Assembly: GCF_028550435.1 (NCBI RefSeq)
Contig: NZ_JAQQKV010000002.1
Coordinates: 62,001 to 126,000 of the forward strand
DNA: 64,000 bases
Direction of reading: 5' to 3'
Source of the DNA: Asticcacaulis machinosus
Lineage (GTDB): Bacteria > Pseudomonadota > Alphaproteobacteria > Caulobacterales > Caulobacteraceae
This document shows, piece after piece, positions 41,283 to 50,509 of this stretch (within the stretch, counting starts at the first letter, position 1; the number at the start of each line of letters is the position of its first letter). A model generated the notes under the pieces. That model did no database searches, had not been told where the DNA came from, and worked only from the letters and a program-made list of their open reading frames with translations. Made by a program: the position numbers and the translations under genes.

Positions 41283-42362
41283 ATGGGCAATCCTTCCGGT
41301 GTCCGCCTTGATGGCGCTTATGAAATCCCAAACCTGTGGTATACACGCTGCCCGGTGCCGACCCCGCTCGGTCTGGCCGTGCAACTGGGCTATTTCCGCG
41401 ATGAATTCGCCCCCGAAGGGCTTGATCTGAAGTCGCTTCAGGAAAGTCTTGATCCCGCAATCAAGGAATCGCACTTCGACCACACCCTGCAAAACTCATT
41501 CCGTCAGGGAGGAAATATTCCGGCCATCTGGGCAAAGGCTAATGGCCGCGACACCCGCGTTATCGGATTGAACTGGACGGATGAATCCCTGCTGATCATC
41601 ACCCTGCACGGTTCCGGCATTCAGACGGTTAAAGACCTCAAAGGCCGCAGGCTGGCCCTGCCGGTCAATCCTGGCAGCATCGACTTCAACCGCGCCACCG
41701 CATTGCGTGCCTATTACAAGGCGTTAGAACTGGAAGGTTTGGGCCTGAAGGATGTCGAACTGGTCGACACGATCGCCCCGCCCACAATTGAGGCTGGCTC
41801 AGACATTGATACGTCCGGCCGCCGCATCCGCAGGCGTTCAGGTTATTTCGCTGAAATCAAAGCCCTGTTGAACGGCGAAGTCGATGCCATCTTTGTCAAG
41901 GGCGTATCCGGACTTGAAATCACCCGTGCCCTCGCCGCCCACATCGTCACCGATATCGGCTTTCATCCCGATCCGAAGGTGCGCATCAATAATGGTGCGC
42001 CACGGACTCTGACGGTCGATTCCGAACTTCTCGACGCCCGCCCCGATCTGGTCGCCCGCTTCCTCAAGCGTGTGGTCGAGGCTGGCCACTGGGCGCGTCA
42101 GCATCCGCATGAGACCCATGACTTCATCGCCCGTGAGACCTCGTCCTTCCCCGATCTGGTGCGCGCAGCCTACGGCGACAACGTCCACCACAATCTCGAT
42201 ACCTACCTGAATGACGAGGCTATTAATGCCCTGTCTGATTTCAAGGATTTCCTGTTTGAGCATGGTTTCCTGAAATCCAATTTTTCCGTGCCCGACTGGA
42301 TCTCCAGAGTGCCGTTCGAGCGGCTGGAAGCCGACAGCGCTTCTGCCCGCGTATCCGCCTGA
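41283..42362 (+). CDS. DszB-like sulfinate desulfinase (copy 1)
   Basis: A 359-residue protein of the periplasmic-binding-protein fold but without a signal peptide, so cytoplasmic. It carries the signature of DszB (2-hydroxybiphenyl-2-sulfinate desulfinase): Cys23 in TRCPVPTPL, His64 in ESHFDH and Arg74 in FRQGGNIP. His and Arg are 10 residues apart, as His60 and Arg70 are in Rhodococcus DszB. DszB splits a C-S bond of an aryl sulfinate to give sulfite without a cofactor. The true substrate here is unknown. The alternative is an SsuA/NrtA-like binding protein, but those are exported. Start is ATG 41283 with AAAGG 8 bases upstream. It opens the island 602 bp after tRNA-Met. Confidence 0.75.
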   Translation: MGNPSGVRLDGAYEIPNLWYTRCPVPTPLGLAVQLGYFRDEFAPEGLDLKSLQESLDPAIKESHFDHTLQNSFRQGGNIPAIWAKANGRDTRVIGLNWTDESLLIITLHGSGIQTVKDLKGRRLALPVNPGSIDFNRATALRAYYKALELEGLGLKDVELVDTIAPPTIEAGSDIDTSGRRIRRRSGYFAEIKALLNGEVDAIFVKGVSGLEITRALAAHIVTDIGFHPDPKVRINNGAPRTLTVDSELLDARPDLVARFLKRVVEAGHWARQHPHETHDFIARETSSFPDLVRAAYGDNVHHNLDTYLNDEAINALSDFKDFLFEHGFLKSNFSVPDWISRVPFERLEADSASARVSA

Positions 42363-42419
42363 TCCTATCCAAGCGCCCCGTCACAAGACGGGCCATAAAT
42401 AACGAAAAGTAATATCCCA

Positions 42420-44909
42420 ATGACGACCTCCCCGAACGTCGTGCAGGTATCTGCGCGCCGCACCCTGTGGCTTGCCTCGGTGGCCACCCTGTCCCTGATT
42501 ACCGCACCTGCTTTTGCGCAGGAGCTTCTGCTGGCCTCTGCCGATGACGTGGCCCAGTCTGTGACCCGCGAAGCTCAGGCCGAAAAAGACCTGAAAAAGG
42601 ACGACCGCGAAGACCGTATCGAGACCATCGTGGTCACCGCCAACAAACGCTCGGAAAGCGCCCAGAAAGTGCCGACCGCCATTTCCGTGGTCGGCGGTGC
42701 ACAACTGGAACGTAATGAGATCCGCTCAGCCGGTGATGTCGTGCGCTTTATCCCCAACGCTTCGGCGGCCCAGACCGAGTCGCGCAACCGTCCGCGCTGG
42801 TTCATCCGCGGCGTCGGCTCCAACGATCCGGGCGCCAACGTCGTCAATCCGGTCGGTGTCTATATTGACGAAGTCTACCTTAATGCGCCGTGGTTTCAGG
42901 CGTTTCCGGCCTTTGATCTTGACCGGGTCGAAGTCCTGCGCGGCCCGCAAGGCACCCTGTGGGGTAAAAACACCGTCGGCGGCGCGATCCACTATATCTC
43001 GCGCAAGCCTCAGTTTGAGACCGGCGGCTATGCCCGCGTCGGCGTCGGCAATCTCGATGCCTATAATGCGCAAGGGGCTGTGACCGGCCCGGTCAGCGAA
43101 AACATCGCGGCGCGTTTGTCGTTCAGTCTGGAAAACCGCGGCGGTGTCGCCACCAACAATGTCACCGGCGAAGATGATTTCGGTAAGGTCAAGGATGCCG
43201 CCCTGCGCTTTCAATTGCTGGGTAAGGTCTCGGACAATGTCGAAGTCCTGGCCTCAGTACGTGCCCGCAATTCCGACGGCACGCCGATTGCCCGCTACAT
43301 AGAGCCCGCCTATCCGGATAACGCCACCTTCAAGGGCGCGTCGGCCCCCGCGGATGACTATGGCAACACCCCGACCAATGCGCCGGATGTCGGCTCGTCC
43401 AATGTCGACGGTTCTTCACGCACCGACCAGAAGGGCGCGACCTTCACCGTCAACTGGACGCCGGGTGATTATACCTTCACGTCGATTACCGCTTACGATG
43501 ACGGCCAGCAGGTCTCGAAATCCGACGGCGATTTCACGGCTTTTGAGGGCTCGCGGTCCTATGCTGATATCCAAAGCACCCAAGTCACGCAGGAATTCCG
43601 CATCACTTCGCCGCGCGATGACCGCTTCAACTGGATCGCCGGTTTCCACTATTTCTATGAGGATTTCTCGTCCGATTCCTCAACCGCCACCCTGCAAACC
43701 ACGGCCTATCTTGATCGCGGTGTTGGCGCCCAGCGCTGGCGTCACACCTATTTCCAGAACGTGAAATATGATCAGGAAGCCAAATCCTATGCCCTGTTCG
43801 GGTCGGGCACCTATAACTTTACCGGCAAGTTCTCGATCACCGGCGGCCTGCGCTACACCTCCGAACAGCGCGATGCGAAGATCGACATCCTGAACGGTCT
43901 GGGCGAAGCTTCGACCCGTCGCCTGAACACAGTCGATCCAGCCTTAGCGCCCACGACGGCCAAGCCACTGATTACCTTTACCAATACCGGCCAGTGGTGG
44001 CTGAGATCATCCGTCACTTCATCGGCGCCGTATCAGCCCTATGTGTCGGAACCGTCCAAGACCTGGAACCGCTGGACGTGGGATATCACGCCTCAGTACA
44101 AGGTTTCCGACGACGTTTTGCTCTATGCCAAGCACGCCCGCGGCTTCCGTTCCGGCACTTTCCAAGCCAGCGCCACTCAGTCAAACCAGTTTGATCCGAG
44201 CGGTATTGAGCCCGAAGATCTCTATTCCTTTGAGGGCGGCGTAAAATCGCAGTGGTGGGATAAGCGCGTAAGGGTCAACCTGTCGGCCTTCTATTACGAC
44301 TATAAAAAGGCTCAGGTGCTGGTGCAGGGCGTACCCATCGTCACTGGCGGCACCACCGCCTTTGCCGCGCGCCTGATCAATGCTCAGGGCTGGTCGAAGG
44401 GTATCGAGCTTGATATCTCGGCCAAGCCCACGCCGAACCTGCGCCTTGATGCGGCGCTGGGGACACTTGATACGGAATATACGCAAGACTTCATCCCCAA
44501 CAACCCCAATACCGGCCTGTTGTTCGGTAAGGGCAATGAGTTCACCCGTGCGCCCAAGTTCACAGGCACGGTTGGGGCTGAATACCGCATCCCGACCAGC
44601 TTTGGCGATGTGACACTGGCCACTGACTGGAGCTACCGCACCTCGCAGTGGTTCACCGTTAACGCCCAGGAAAGCGATCCCACAAAGCTCGATTATCTGG
44701 TGTCTCAGTACCAGAAACAAAAGGGCTATGCGCTTGGTAATGCCCGCGTCACTGCGGCCATCGGTGATGATCTGGAAGTTTCGGCCTATGTCCGTAACCT
44801 GACCGACGAGACCTATAAAATCCTCACCTTCGGCACCCAGCAGGGCGCACGCCTGACCACTTACGGTGATCCACGTACTTACGGCGTGACCGTCTCGGCC
44901 AAGTTCTAA
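42420..44909 (+). CDS. TonB-dependent outer membrane receptor of the organosulfur island
   Basis: An 829-residue receptor with a signal peptide (cleavage near AFAQE, about 37), the plug motif ETIVVTANKRSESAQKVPTA, the plug sequence EVLRGPQGTLWGKNTVGGAI and a C-terminal beta-strand ending in aromatic-x-Phe (VSAKF). It would take a substrate across the outer membrane using TonB/ExbBD energy. The family includes receptors for siderophores, sugars and sulfur compounds; specificity is inferred from the neighbours. It lies between the first DszB-like gene and the lipoprotein binding gene. Confidence 0.9.
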   Translation: MTTSPNVVQVSARRTLWLASVATLSLITAPAFAQELLLASADDVAQSVTREAQAEKDLKKDDREDRIETIVVTANKRSESAQKVPTAISVVGGAQLERNEIRSAGDVVRFIPNASAAQTESRNRPRWFIRGVGSNDPGANVVNPVGVYIDEVYLNAPWFQAFPAFDLDRVEVLRGPQGTLWGKNTVGGAIHYISRKPQFETGGYARVGVGNLDAYNAQGAVTGPVSENIAARLSFSLENRGGVATNNVTGEDDFGKVKDAALRFQLLGKVSDNVEVLASVRARNSDGTPIARYIEPAYPDNATFKGASAPADDYGNTPTNAPDVGSSNVDGSSRTDQKGATFTVNWTPGDYTFTSITAYDDGQQVSKSDGDFTAFEGSRSYADIQSTQVTQEFRITSPRDDRFNWIAGFHYFYEDFSSDSSTATLQTTAYLDRGVGAQRWRHTYFQNVKYDQEAKSYALFGSGTYNFTGKFSITGGLRYTSEQRDAKIDILNGLGEASTRRLNTVDPALAPTTAKPLITFTNTGQWWLRSSVTSSAPYQPYVSEPSKTWNRWTWDITPQYKVSDDVLLYAKHARGFRSGTFQASATQSNQFDPSGIEPEDLYSFEGGVKSQWWDKRVRVNLSAFYYDYKKAQVLVQGVPIVTGGTTAFAARLINAQGWSKGIELDISAKPTPNLRLDAALGTLDTEYTQDFIPNNPNTGLLFGKGNEFTRAPKFTGTVGAEYRIPTSFGDVTLATDWSYRTSQWFTVNAQESDPTKLDYLVSQYQKQKGYALGNARVTAAIGDDLEVSAYVRNLTDETYKILTFGTQQGARLTTYGDPRTYGVTVSAKF

Positions 44910-44923
44910 GGGAGGAGATTACC

Positions 44924-46021
44924 ATGTTCAGAGCACTTCCTCGGCGCACTCTTTTGACCGGCCTTATCGGCATCACCGCGGCCCTTGCCGCCTGCGGAGA
45001 AAAACCGGCCTCAACGCCTGCCGCCAAATTACCCGCGGCGGTGACGATCGCCGCCATCTCCTACACCTATCAGGGCAAGCCGACCTTTAACGGCTTATCG
45101 CAAGTGGTGATCAATCAGGGCTGGCTTGAAGGGGAGCTTAAGAAAAACGGTGTCGCTCTGAACTGGCTGCCGGTGCCGACCTCGGTCGGTGGCCCGCTGA
45201 TCAACGAAGGCTTTGCGGCCAAGCGCATTGACTTTGCGGGCTACGGTGATTTTCCGGCCCTGATCGCCAAATCCGGTGGCGTGGACATCCGCGCCATCAC
45301 CTCTTCCGGCCAAGGCAACAATGCCTATCTGATTGTGCGCAAAGGTCTGGAGGCCAAATCGATAGAGGATTTAAAGGGCAAGTCTCTGGCCATCCACCGT
45401 GGCCGTCCGTGGGAGTTGACCCTGGCCAAGTTGCTGGACTCAAAGGGCCTTAAGCTAAGCGACTTCAAGATCTATAACCTTAACCCGCAGGCGGCCTATT
45501 CGGCGCTGGCCGCCGGTAAGGTCGATGCGGTTTTCACCCTGTCCGAGGCCATTCTTCAGGAAGACAAGGGCGCCGGCACCATCATCTGGTCAACCAAGTC
45601 CAATCCCGAATGGAAGATGCGCACCGGCCTGTTTGCCCGCACTGAGTTCACGACGCAAAATCCGGAACTGACTCAAACTGTGGTCAACGCCTATATCAAG
45701 GCCGCGCACTGGGCCTCGCAGCCTGAAAACCGTGCTGCCTTTCTTGAACTGGCGTCACGCGGCAATAATCCGACCAGCGTTCTGGAGCGCGACTATGCCA
45801 ACGAAGGCGGTGACTGGAACGACCATTTCTCGCCCATCATTGATCAGGGCTTTGTCGCCCATTTCGATGATGTGTCGAAATATACCTTTGAGAATAAGCT
45901 GGTTCAAAAAGAAGTCGCCACGCGCAATTTCATCGACCCGACCTTTGTCAATAAAGGCATTGATGAGTTGGGCCTGAAAGGTTTCTGGAAGGAAACACCG
46001 GTCACAGGACCTGTTCAATGA
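44924..46021 (+). CDS. SsuA/TauA-type ABC substrate-binding lipoprotein
   Basis: A 365-residue NMT1/SsuA-like binding protein. The N-terminus PRRTLLTGLIGITAALAAC has twin Arg and a lipobox LAAC, so it is a lipoprotein in the periplasm. The core holds GYGDFPALIAKSGGVDIRAI and LAIHRGRPWELTLAKLL, typical of sulfonate/nitrate/taurine binding proteins. Unlike the two DszB-like proteins of the island it is exported and lacks the Cys-His-Arg set. GGGAGGAG gives a strong ribosome binding site. Its stop overlaps the next ATG (46018-46021). Confidence 0.87.
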   Translation: MFRALPRRTLLTGLIGITAALAACGEKPASTPAAKLPAAVTIAAISYTYQGKPTFNGLSQVVINQGWLEGELKKNGVALNWLPVPTSVGGPLINEGFAAKRIDFAGYGDFPALIAKSGGVDIRAITSSGQGNNAYLIVRKGLEAKSIEDLKGKSLAIHRGRPWELTLAKLLDSKGLKLSDFKIYNLNPQAAYSALAAGKVDAVFTLSEAILQEDKGAGTIIWSTKSNPEWKMRTGLFARTEFTTQNPELTQTVVNAYIKAAHWASQPENRAAFLELASRGNNPTSVLERDYANEGGDWNDHFSPIIDQGFVAHFDDVSKYTFENKLVQKEVATRNFIDPTFVNKGIDELGLKGFWKETPVTGPVQ

Positions 46022-47289
46022 GTTCGCCACCAGAGTCTTTATCCTCCTCTGGTCGCGGAACGTCCGGGGCGGCAGCCTCAGTTAATCCTCCCTTGGCTGC
46101 CGCCCCAGACGCACCTTCTCCGCTGGTATTTCTGGCCGGGTTTTCGACCCTGGCCCTGATCAGCGGTATCTCGATCGGTCTGGCCAAGGTCGTCACCCAG
46201 TTCTTTGCCCTGGCTATCGGGGCCGATGCCTTCCAGATCGGCCTGATCATGGCGATGGAATCGATCGGTATGGTGCTGGTGACGGTGCCTGCCGGTTTCA
46301 TCATTGCCCGTTTCGGGGCGCGCCGCGTTTACGCCATCGCCTCATTAGGCCCGCTGATCGTCAATCTGCTGCTGCCCTTTGCCAGCGGCGCTGTGGGTCT
46401 GGCGATCGGGCGGCTGGTGATCGGCCTGTGTATCCCGTTTCGCATCGTTTCGATGAACTCAACCTTTCTGGCCCAGCTTCACCGTATCGGCGTGGGTAAG
46501 GCGGGCTGGTATCGCGGCGCGCTGACCGCCGGTCTGGCCCTGATTGGGCCGGCTCTGGCGACCGTTCTTACGCAGCATGTCGATTATGTCTGGTCGTTCG
46601 CCATTATCGCTGGCCTGTTCGGCATCATGGCGGTGGGGTCGCTCTATTTCTTCACCGATGAAGCCCCCGCTGAACCGGCCCCCAAAGGCTTAAGCGCATC
46701 CGGCATAGTTTCTGAGGCCCGCAATCTGCTGCGCCATAAAGACGTATCGGAAAGCTGCGTCATCGAGTTTATCTCCTCGGCCACAGGTTCTCTGTTCGCC
46801 GCCTTCATCATCGTGGTGGCCGCGCACATGAACGGCCTCACCAAGGAAGACGGCGTCCATATTATGCTGTTCCACGGCGCCATGACGGTGCTCGCCCTGT
46901 TCAGCGCCGGACGTCTGACGCGCACACTCAATAAGTGGATCGCCTACGGCATCGGCTTGGTTCTGGGGACACTGGCCCTGATCATTCTGGGCACAGCCAG
47001 CGGATTTGCCGCTCTCGCCATCGGGGCTGTGCTGCTCAGCGCCGGGCAATCGGTCGTACACCTCATCAACATGCGCCTCCTGAGCGCCCACCCGGGCGAA
47101 AAATCCAAAGTGTCCGGCCTGTTCAACCTGTCGTCCATGACCGGCTCCAGCGTCGGCGCACTGGCGGGCGGGATCGTCTCCAAATTCGCCGGTGTGCAGT
47201 CGATCTACCTTCTGTGGCTGCCGGTGCTGTGGCTGGCCGCCGGATACCTGTTCTTCGTTCTCAAAGGGACCAACCCTCATGAAGCCTGA
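46018..47289 (+). CDS. MFS transporter of the organosulfur island
   Basis: A 423-residue protein with 12 hydrophobic segments and the MFS loop motif after segment 2 (PAGFIIARFGARRVYAIASLG). An N-terminal Ser/Ala/Pro-rich tail precedes the first segment. It overlaps the binding-protein stop by 4 bases (ATGA) and the permease start by 11 bases, so it is translated as part of the operon. An exchanger for the substrate or exporter of the desulfurized product is plausible, but direction cannot be read. Confidence 0.85.
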   Translation: MSSPPESLSSSGRGTSGAAASVNPPLAAAPDAPSPLVFLAGFSTLALISGISIGLAKVVTQFFALAIGADAFQIGLIMAMESIGMVLVTVPAGFIIARFGARRVYAIASLGPLIVNLLLPFASGAVGLAIGRLVIGLCIPFRIVSMNSTFLAQLHRIGVGKAGWYRGALTAGLALIGPALATVLTQHVDYVWSFAIIAGLFGIMAVGSLYFFTDEAPAEPAPKGLSASGIVSEARNLLRHKDVSESCVIEFISSATGSLFAAFIIVVAAHMNGLTKEDGVHIMLFHGAMTVLALFSAGRLTRTLNKWIAYGIGLVLGTLALIILGTASGFAALAIGAVLLSAGQSVVHLINMRLLSAHPGEKSKVSGLFNLSSMTGSSVGALAGGIVSKFAGVQSIYLLWLPVLWLAAGYLFFVLKGTNPHEA

Positions 47290-48169
47290 TCATTTAAATC
47301 TCCCGCCCCGTTTACGGGGAGGGAGGACCGCGAAGCGGTGGGAGGGGCAAACGCTCCCCGCCTCTGCCCCCTCCGTCGCGGATAAACCGCGCCACCTCCC
47401 CCGTAAACAGGGGAGGAGGATTAGCTGGAAACCAATACTGTCCATTGGATCGCCGCTGCTGCTGCTGATCGTCTGGCAGGCCGTGACCGCCTTTAAGCTG
47501 TTCCCGCCCGAAGTGCTGGTCTCCCCCACCGCCGTGATCGCGGCCTTTGGCGAGGTTATCACCACCGGCGAATTGCAGCGCCACCTGTCGGAAAGCCTGA
47601 CCCGTCTGGCAGGCGGCTTTACCATTGGCGCGTCGCTGGGGCTGTTGTTTGGCCTTGCGCTGGCCCTATCGAAAACGGTGGAGCGCCTGTTCGGGCCTAC
47701 GTTTCAGGCCTTGCGTCAGGTGCCGGTTCTGGCCTTCATTCCGATGCTGATCCTACTGCTGGGCATCGATGAGGTCTTCAAGATCGTCATTATCGCCAAG
47801 GCGGCTTTCTTCCCGGTGGCACTGGCCGCCTACGATAGCGTCAAGGGCGTGCCGAAATCCTATTTCGAGGTGTCGTCGCTGTACCGTGCGCCGTGGTGGG
47901 TGCTGATCAGCAAAATCCTGATCCCCGCCACCGTCCCCAATATTCTGGCCGGTGTACGCTTAAGCCTGACCCGCGCCTGGCTGGTGCTGGTGGCCGCCGA
48001 ACTGATCGTGGCCGATAGCGGTCTGGGCCAGATGATGGAAATGGGCCGTCAGATGTTCCGCCTCGATATCGTCATGGTCGGCGTGATTGTCGCCGGGGTC
48101 ATCGGCTTTGCCCTTGATCGCCTGTTCCAGCTTTTACAAGCGCACGCCCTGCGCTGGAAGACCGCGTGA
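47279..48169 (+). CDS. ABC transporter permease 1 with an in-frame palindromic repeat
   Basis: A 296-residue SsuC/TauC-like permease with about six membrane segments and the EAA-type loop AAYDSVKGVPKSYFEVSSLYRA. Residues about 8-47 are encoded by a family A repeat and are basic and low-complexity. The hydrophobic permease begins only after them (SIGSPLLLLIVWQAVT). ATG 47279 has AAGGGA 9 bases upstream and no other start lies between the repeat and the first membrane segment, so the repeat is probably translated. It overlaps the MFS stop by 11 bases. Permease function in sulfonate-type uptake is inferred from family and neighbours. Confidence 0.85.
   Translation: MKPDHLNLPPRLRGGRTAKRWEGQTLPASAPSVADKPRHLPRKQGRRISWKPILSIGSPLLLLIVWQAVTAFKLFPPEVLVSPTAVIAAFGEVITTGELQRHLSESLTRLAGGFTIGASLGLLFGLALALSKTVERLFGPTFQALRQVPVLAFIPMLILLLGIDEVFKIVIIAKAAFFPVALAAYDSVKGVPKSYFEVSSLYRAPWWVLISKILIPATVPNILAGVRLSLTRAWLVLVAAELIVADSGLGQMMEMGRQMFRLDIVMVGVIVAGVIGFALDRLFQLLQAHALRWKTA
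47300..47420. repeat. Family A palindromic element, copy 3, inside the permease gene
   Basis: A 121-bp element with ends CTCCCGCCCCGTTTACGGGG and CCCCCGTAAACAGGGGAGG, each able to form a hairpin around GTTTAC. It sits in frame just after the permease start codon, adding about 40 codons. Its right end, CCTCCCCCGTAAACAGGGGA, is identical to the right end of copy 2. Confidence 0.75.
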
Positions 48170-48177
48170 GGCCCCAA

Positions 48178-48966
48178 ATGACATTAAAAACGCTCAACTT
48201 AAACGCCTTCAAACCCGTCTGGCTGCTGGGGCTTATTCCGCCCGTCCTGTTTCTTTTGTGGTGGGATCATGAAGCCGCAAAAGGCGGTGCCAACGCCCTG
48301 GCCTTTGTGTCACTGGCGCAGGTCAGTCAGGCTCTGGCCGATATGCTTGCCTCTGGCGAACTGGGCCTGTCCTATGGCTCCAGCCTTGGCCGCGCCCTGT
48401 CGGGCCTGTTGATCGGTGGCGGCATCGGCACACTGGTCGGCATCGCGATGGGCCTGTCAAAGCCGGTCGAGTGGGCTGCCTCGCCCATCTATAACAGCTT
48501 TCGTCAGGTGCCGATTCTGGGCTGGCTGCCGCTGATCGGCCTGTGGTTTGGCTCAGGCGACCTGTCAAAGCTGATCATCGTCGCCTTGTCGGCCTTTTAT
48601 CCGACCGTGCTCTATACCTTTGAGGGCTTAAAGCAGGTTGAGGCCCGCCTGCTCGATGTCGGTCAAATCTACCGCCTCAATGGCTGGCAGACCTTCTGGC
48701 GTATCCAGTGGCCCGCGGCCCTGCCCTCCATCTTCACCGGCCTGTTTCAGGCCCTGGCCTTTACGTGGATTTCGACCATCGGGGTTGAGCTTCTGTTTTC
48801 CTCCGGGGCAGGTCTGGGGGCCCTGATGCAGCAGGCCCAGCTACAGGCCCGCCTCGATATCGTTTTGGTCTGCATACTGTTTGTCGGCCTGACCGGTTTT
48901 GCCATCAACTTCCTCATCAAACGCCTCAGCCAGCACGTCTTAAGCTGGCGCAGCATCAGAGCATAA
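48178..48966 (+). CDS. ABC transporter permease 2
   Basis: A 262-residue SsuC/TauC-like permease, six hydrophobic segments, with the EAA loop YTFEGLKQVEARLLDVGQIYRL and FRQVPILGWLPLIGLWFG. GAGG lies 6 bases before ATG 48178, and the previous stop is only 8 bases upstream. With permease 1 and the ATPase downstream it can form a heteromeric importer. It ends 5 bases before a family C repeat (48972-49031) that separates it from the ATPase gene. Confidence 0.87.
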   Translation: MTLKTLNLNAFKPVWLLGLIPPVLFLLWWDHEAAKGGANALAFVSLAQVSQALADMLASGELGLSYGSSLGRALSGLLIGGGIGTLVGIAMGLSKPVEWAASPIYNSFRQVPILGWLPLIGLWFGSGDLSKLIIVALSAFYPTVLYTFEGLKQVEARLLDVGQIYRLNGWQTFWRIQWPAALPSIFTGLFQALAFTWISTIGVELLFSSGAGLGALMQQAQLQARLDIVLVCILFVGLTGFAINFLIKRLSQHVLSWRSIRA

Positions 48967-48971
48967 TTTTT

Positions 48972-49031
48972 TGACGCGCATCTCATCCGAAAACCCCGAG
49001 AAAGTAATATGGCACTTTTCGGGATGCGCTT
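48972..49031. repeat. Family C palindromic repeat, copy 3
   Basis: GCGCAT...TCCGAAAA and CTTTTCGGGATGCGC arms between permease 2 and the ATPase gene; it may form a hairpin in the polycistronic mRNA. Confidence 0.7.
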
Positions 49032-49042
49032 TGGAGCCTCAA

Positions 49043-49885
49043 ATGGACTACGTTCCCCACTCTCAAATCCCCGGCCATAAGTCTCGTCAAACCGGTGCGG
49101 TTTCGCTCAAAGGCATCAAGAAGCAGTTCAATTTCAAGGACCGTGAGCTTAAGGTTCTGTCGGAGTTTTCGCTTGATGTGCAGCCCGGCGAGTTTGTCTC
49201 GATCGTCGGCCCCTCCGGCTGCGGCAAGTCGACCCTGCTGCGCCTGATCGCCGGGCTTGACGACACCTATGACGGCACGATCACACTGGATGGTCAGAGG
49301 GTCGCCGGCACGTCGCTGGAGCGCGGTCTGGTTTTTCAGGACCACCGCCTGTTCCCGTGGATGACGCTGGAGGACAATATCGGTCTGGCCCTGACCAACC
49401 GTAATATCCCCAAGGACGCCAAGGCTAAGCTGGTTGCCGATCATATCGCTCTGGTCGGCCTCAAAGGGTTTGAAAAAGCCTTCCCGCATCAGTTGTCCGG
49501 CGGCATGGCACAGCGCGCGGCCATTGCCCGCTCACTGGTCAATGAGCCCAAGGTGTTGCTGCTGGATGAGCCGTTCGGGGCGCTGGATGCCCTGACCCGC
49601 GTGCACCTTCAGACCGAGCTTCAGCGCATCTGGCTGGCGCAGGGCTCGACCATGATCATGATCACCCACGATGTCGAAGAAGCCCTCTATCTCGGTGACC
49701 GCGTGGTGGTCATGCAGGCCAATCCGGGCCGGATTACCCATACCGTCGATGTCAACCTGCCCCATCCGCGCGACCGCGCCTCACCGGTGCTGCATAAGCT
49801 GAAGGACGAGATTCTGGCTGAGCTGACCCATGTGCCGGAACCCTCCAATCCCGTCGTGCGCCTGATCAAGGGAGACGATCAATGA
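49043..49885 (+). CDS. SsuB/TauB-type ABC transporter ATPase
   Basis: The 280-residue ABC ATPase has Walker A GPSGCGKST, Q-loop QDHRLFPW, signature LSGGMAQRAAIARS and Walker B VLLLDEPFGALD, followed by the H-loop (MIMITHDVEEAL). The QDxxLFPW and GGMAQR variants are typical of nitrate/sulfonate/taurine importers. ATG 49043 with GGAG 7 bases upstream is chosen; the frame upstream is repeat DNA. Its stop overlaps the next gene start (ATGA). Confidence 0.92.
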   Translation: MDYVPHSQIPGHKSRQTGAVSLKGIKKQFNFKDRELKVLSEFSLDVQPGEFVSIVGPSGCGKSTLLRLIAGLDDTYDGTITLDGQRVAGTSLERGLVFQDHRLFPWMTLEDNIGLALTNRNIPKDAKAKLVADHIALVGLKGFEKAFPHQLSGGMAQRAAIARSLVNEPKVLLLDEPFGALDALTRVHLQTELQRIWLAQGSTMIMITHDVEEALYLGDRVVVMQANPGRITHTVDVNLPHPRDRASPVLHKLKDEILAELTHVPEPSNPVVRLIKGDDQ

Positions 49886-50499
49886 GTTTTGACCTCCTTA
49901 CCAAATGGCAAGTAACGACGCGCCAGAGTGATTACCCGGTTGATCCCCTGTTCACCGGTCGATGGTCATCGCGCGCCCTGACCGGTGAGCCGATCCCCGA
50001 AACCGATCTCTATACCTGTTTTGAGGCCGCCCGCTGGGCACCGTCGGCGTTTAATGCCCAGCCGTGGCGGTTCATCTTCGCCCACCGCGATGGCCGCGAC
50101 TGGGACGCCCTGTTTGCCCTGCTCAACGCCAAAAACCAGTCATGGGCGCACAAAGCCTCAGCCCTCATCTTTGTCATATCGCGCAAAGATTTTGTGTTTC
50201 AAGGCCAGACCGTCCCCGTCGGCAGCCATTCGTTCGACACCGGTGCCGCCTGGGGCGCCTTTGCCCATCAGGCCCATCTGCTCGGCTATTCGACCCGCGC
50301 CATCGGCGGCTTTGACCGTAAGGCCGCGCCTGAAATACTGGCAGTGCCTGACAACCACCATGTCGAAGCTGCCATCGCCATTGGCCGCCGGGCGGATCTT
50401 ACGGATCTGCCGGAAACCTTTCACGCTCAGGAAACACCGTCTGAGCGCCGTCCCTTACAGACCTTCGTGTTCGAAGGCCGCTTCACCTCAGCCGAATAG
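49882..50499 (+). CDS. Nitroreductase-family flavoprotein
   Basis: A 205-residue FMN-binding nitroreductase-fold protein. RWSSRAL (27-33) and RWAPSAFNAQPWRF (51-64) are the FMN-binding motifs, and GAAWGAFAHQAHLLGY forms the helix. In the island it could supply reduced flavin to the two LLM monooxygenases or reduce the organic product. Stand-alone FMN reductases for SsuD are usually SsuE-type; nitroreductases can do this job but the pairing is inferred. It overlaps the ATPase stop by 4 bases. Confidence 0.83.
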   Translation: MSFDLLTKWQVTTRQSDYPVDPLFTGRWSSRALTGEPIPETDLYTCFEAARWAPSAFNAQPWRFIFAHRDGRDWDALFALLNAKNQSWAHKASALIFVISRKDFVFQGQTVPVGSHSFDTGAAWGAFAHQAHLLGYSTRAIGGFDRKAAPEILAVPDNHHVEAAIAIGRRADLTDLPETFHAQETPSERRPLQTFVFEGRFTSAE

Positions 50500-50509
50500 G
50501 AGCCCCCCG

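Noticed and set aside
49985-50509. Extension of the second DszB-like gene upstream of 50510
   Set aside because: That part overlaps the nitroreductase gene in another phase; the nitroreductase motifs are in the other frame and AGGAG sits 7 bases before ATG 50510.
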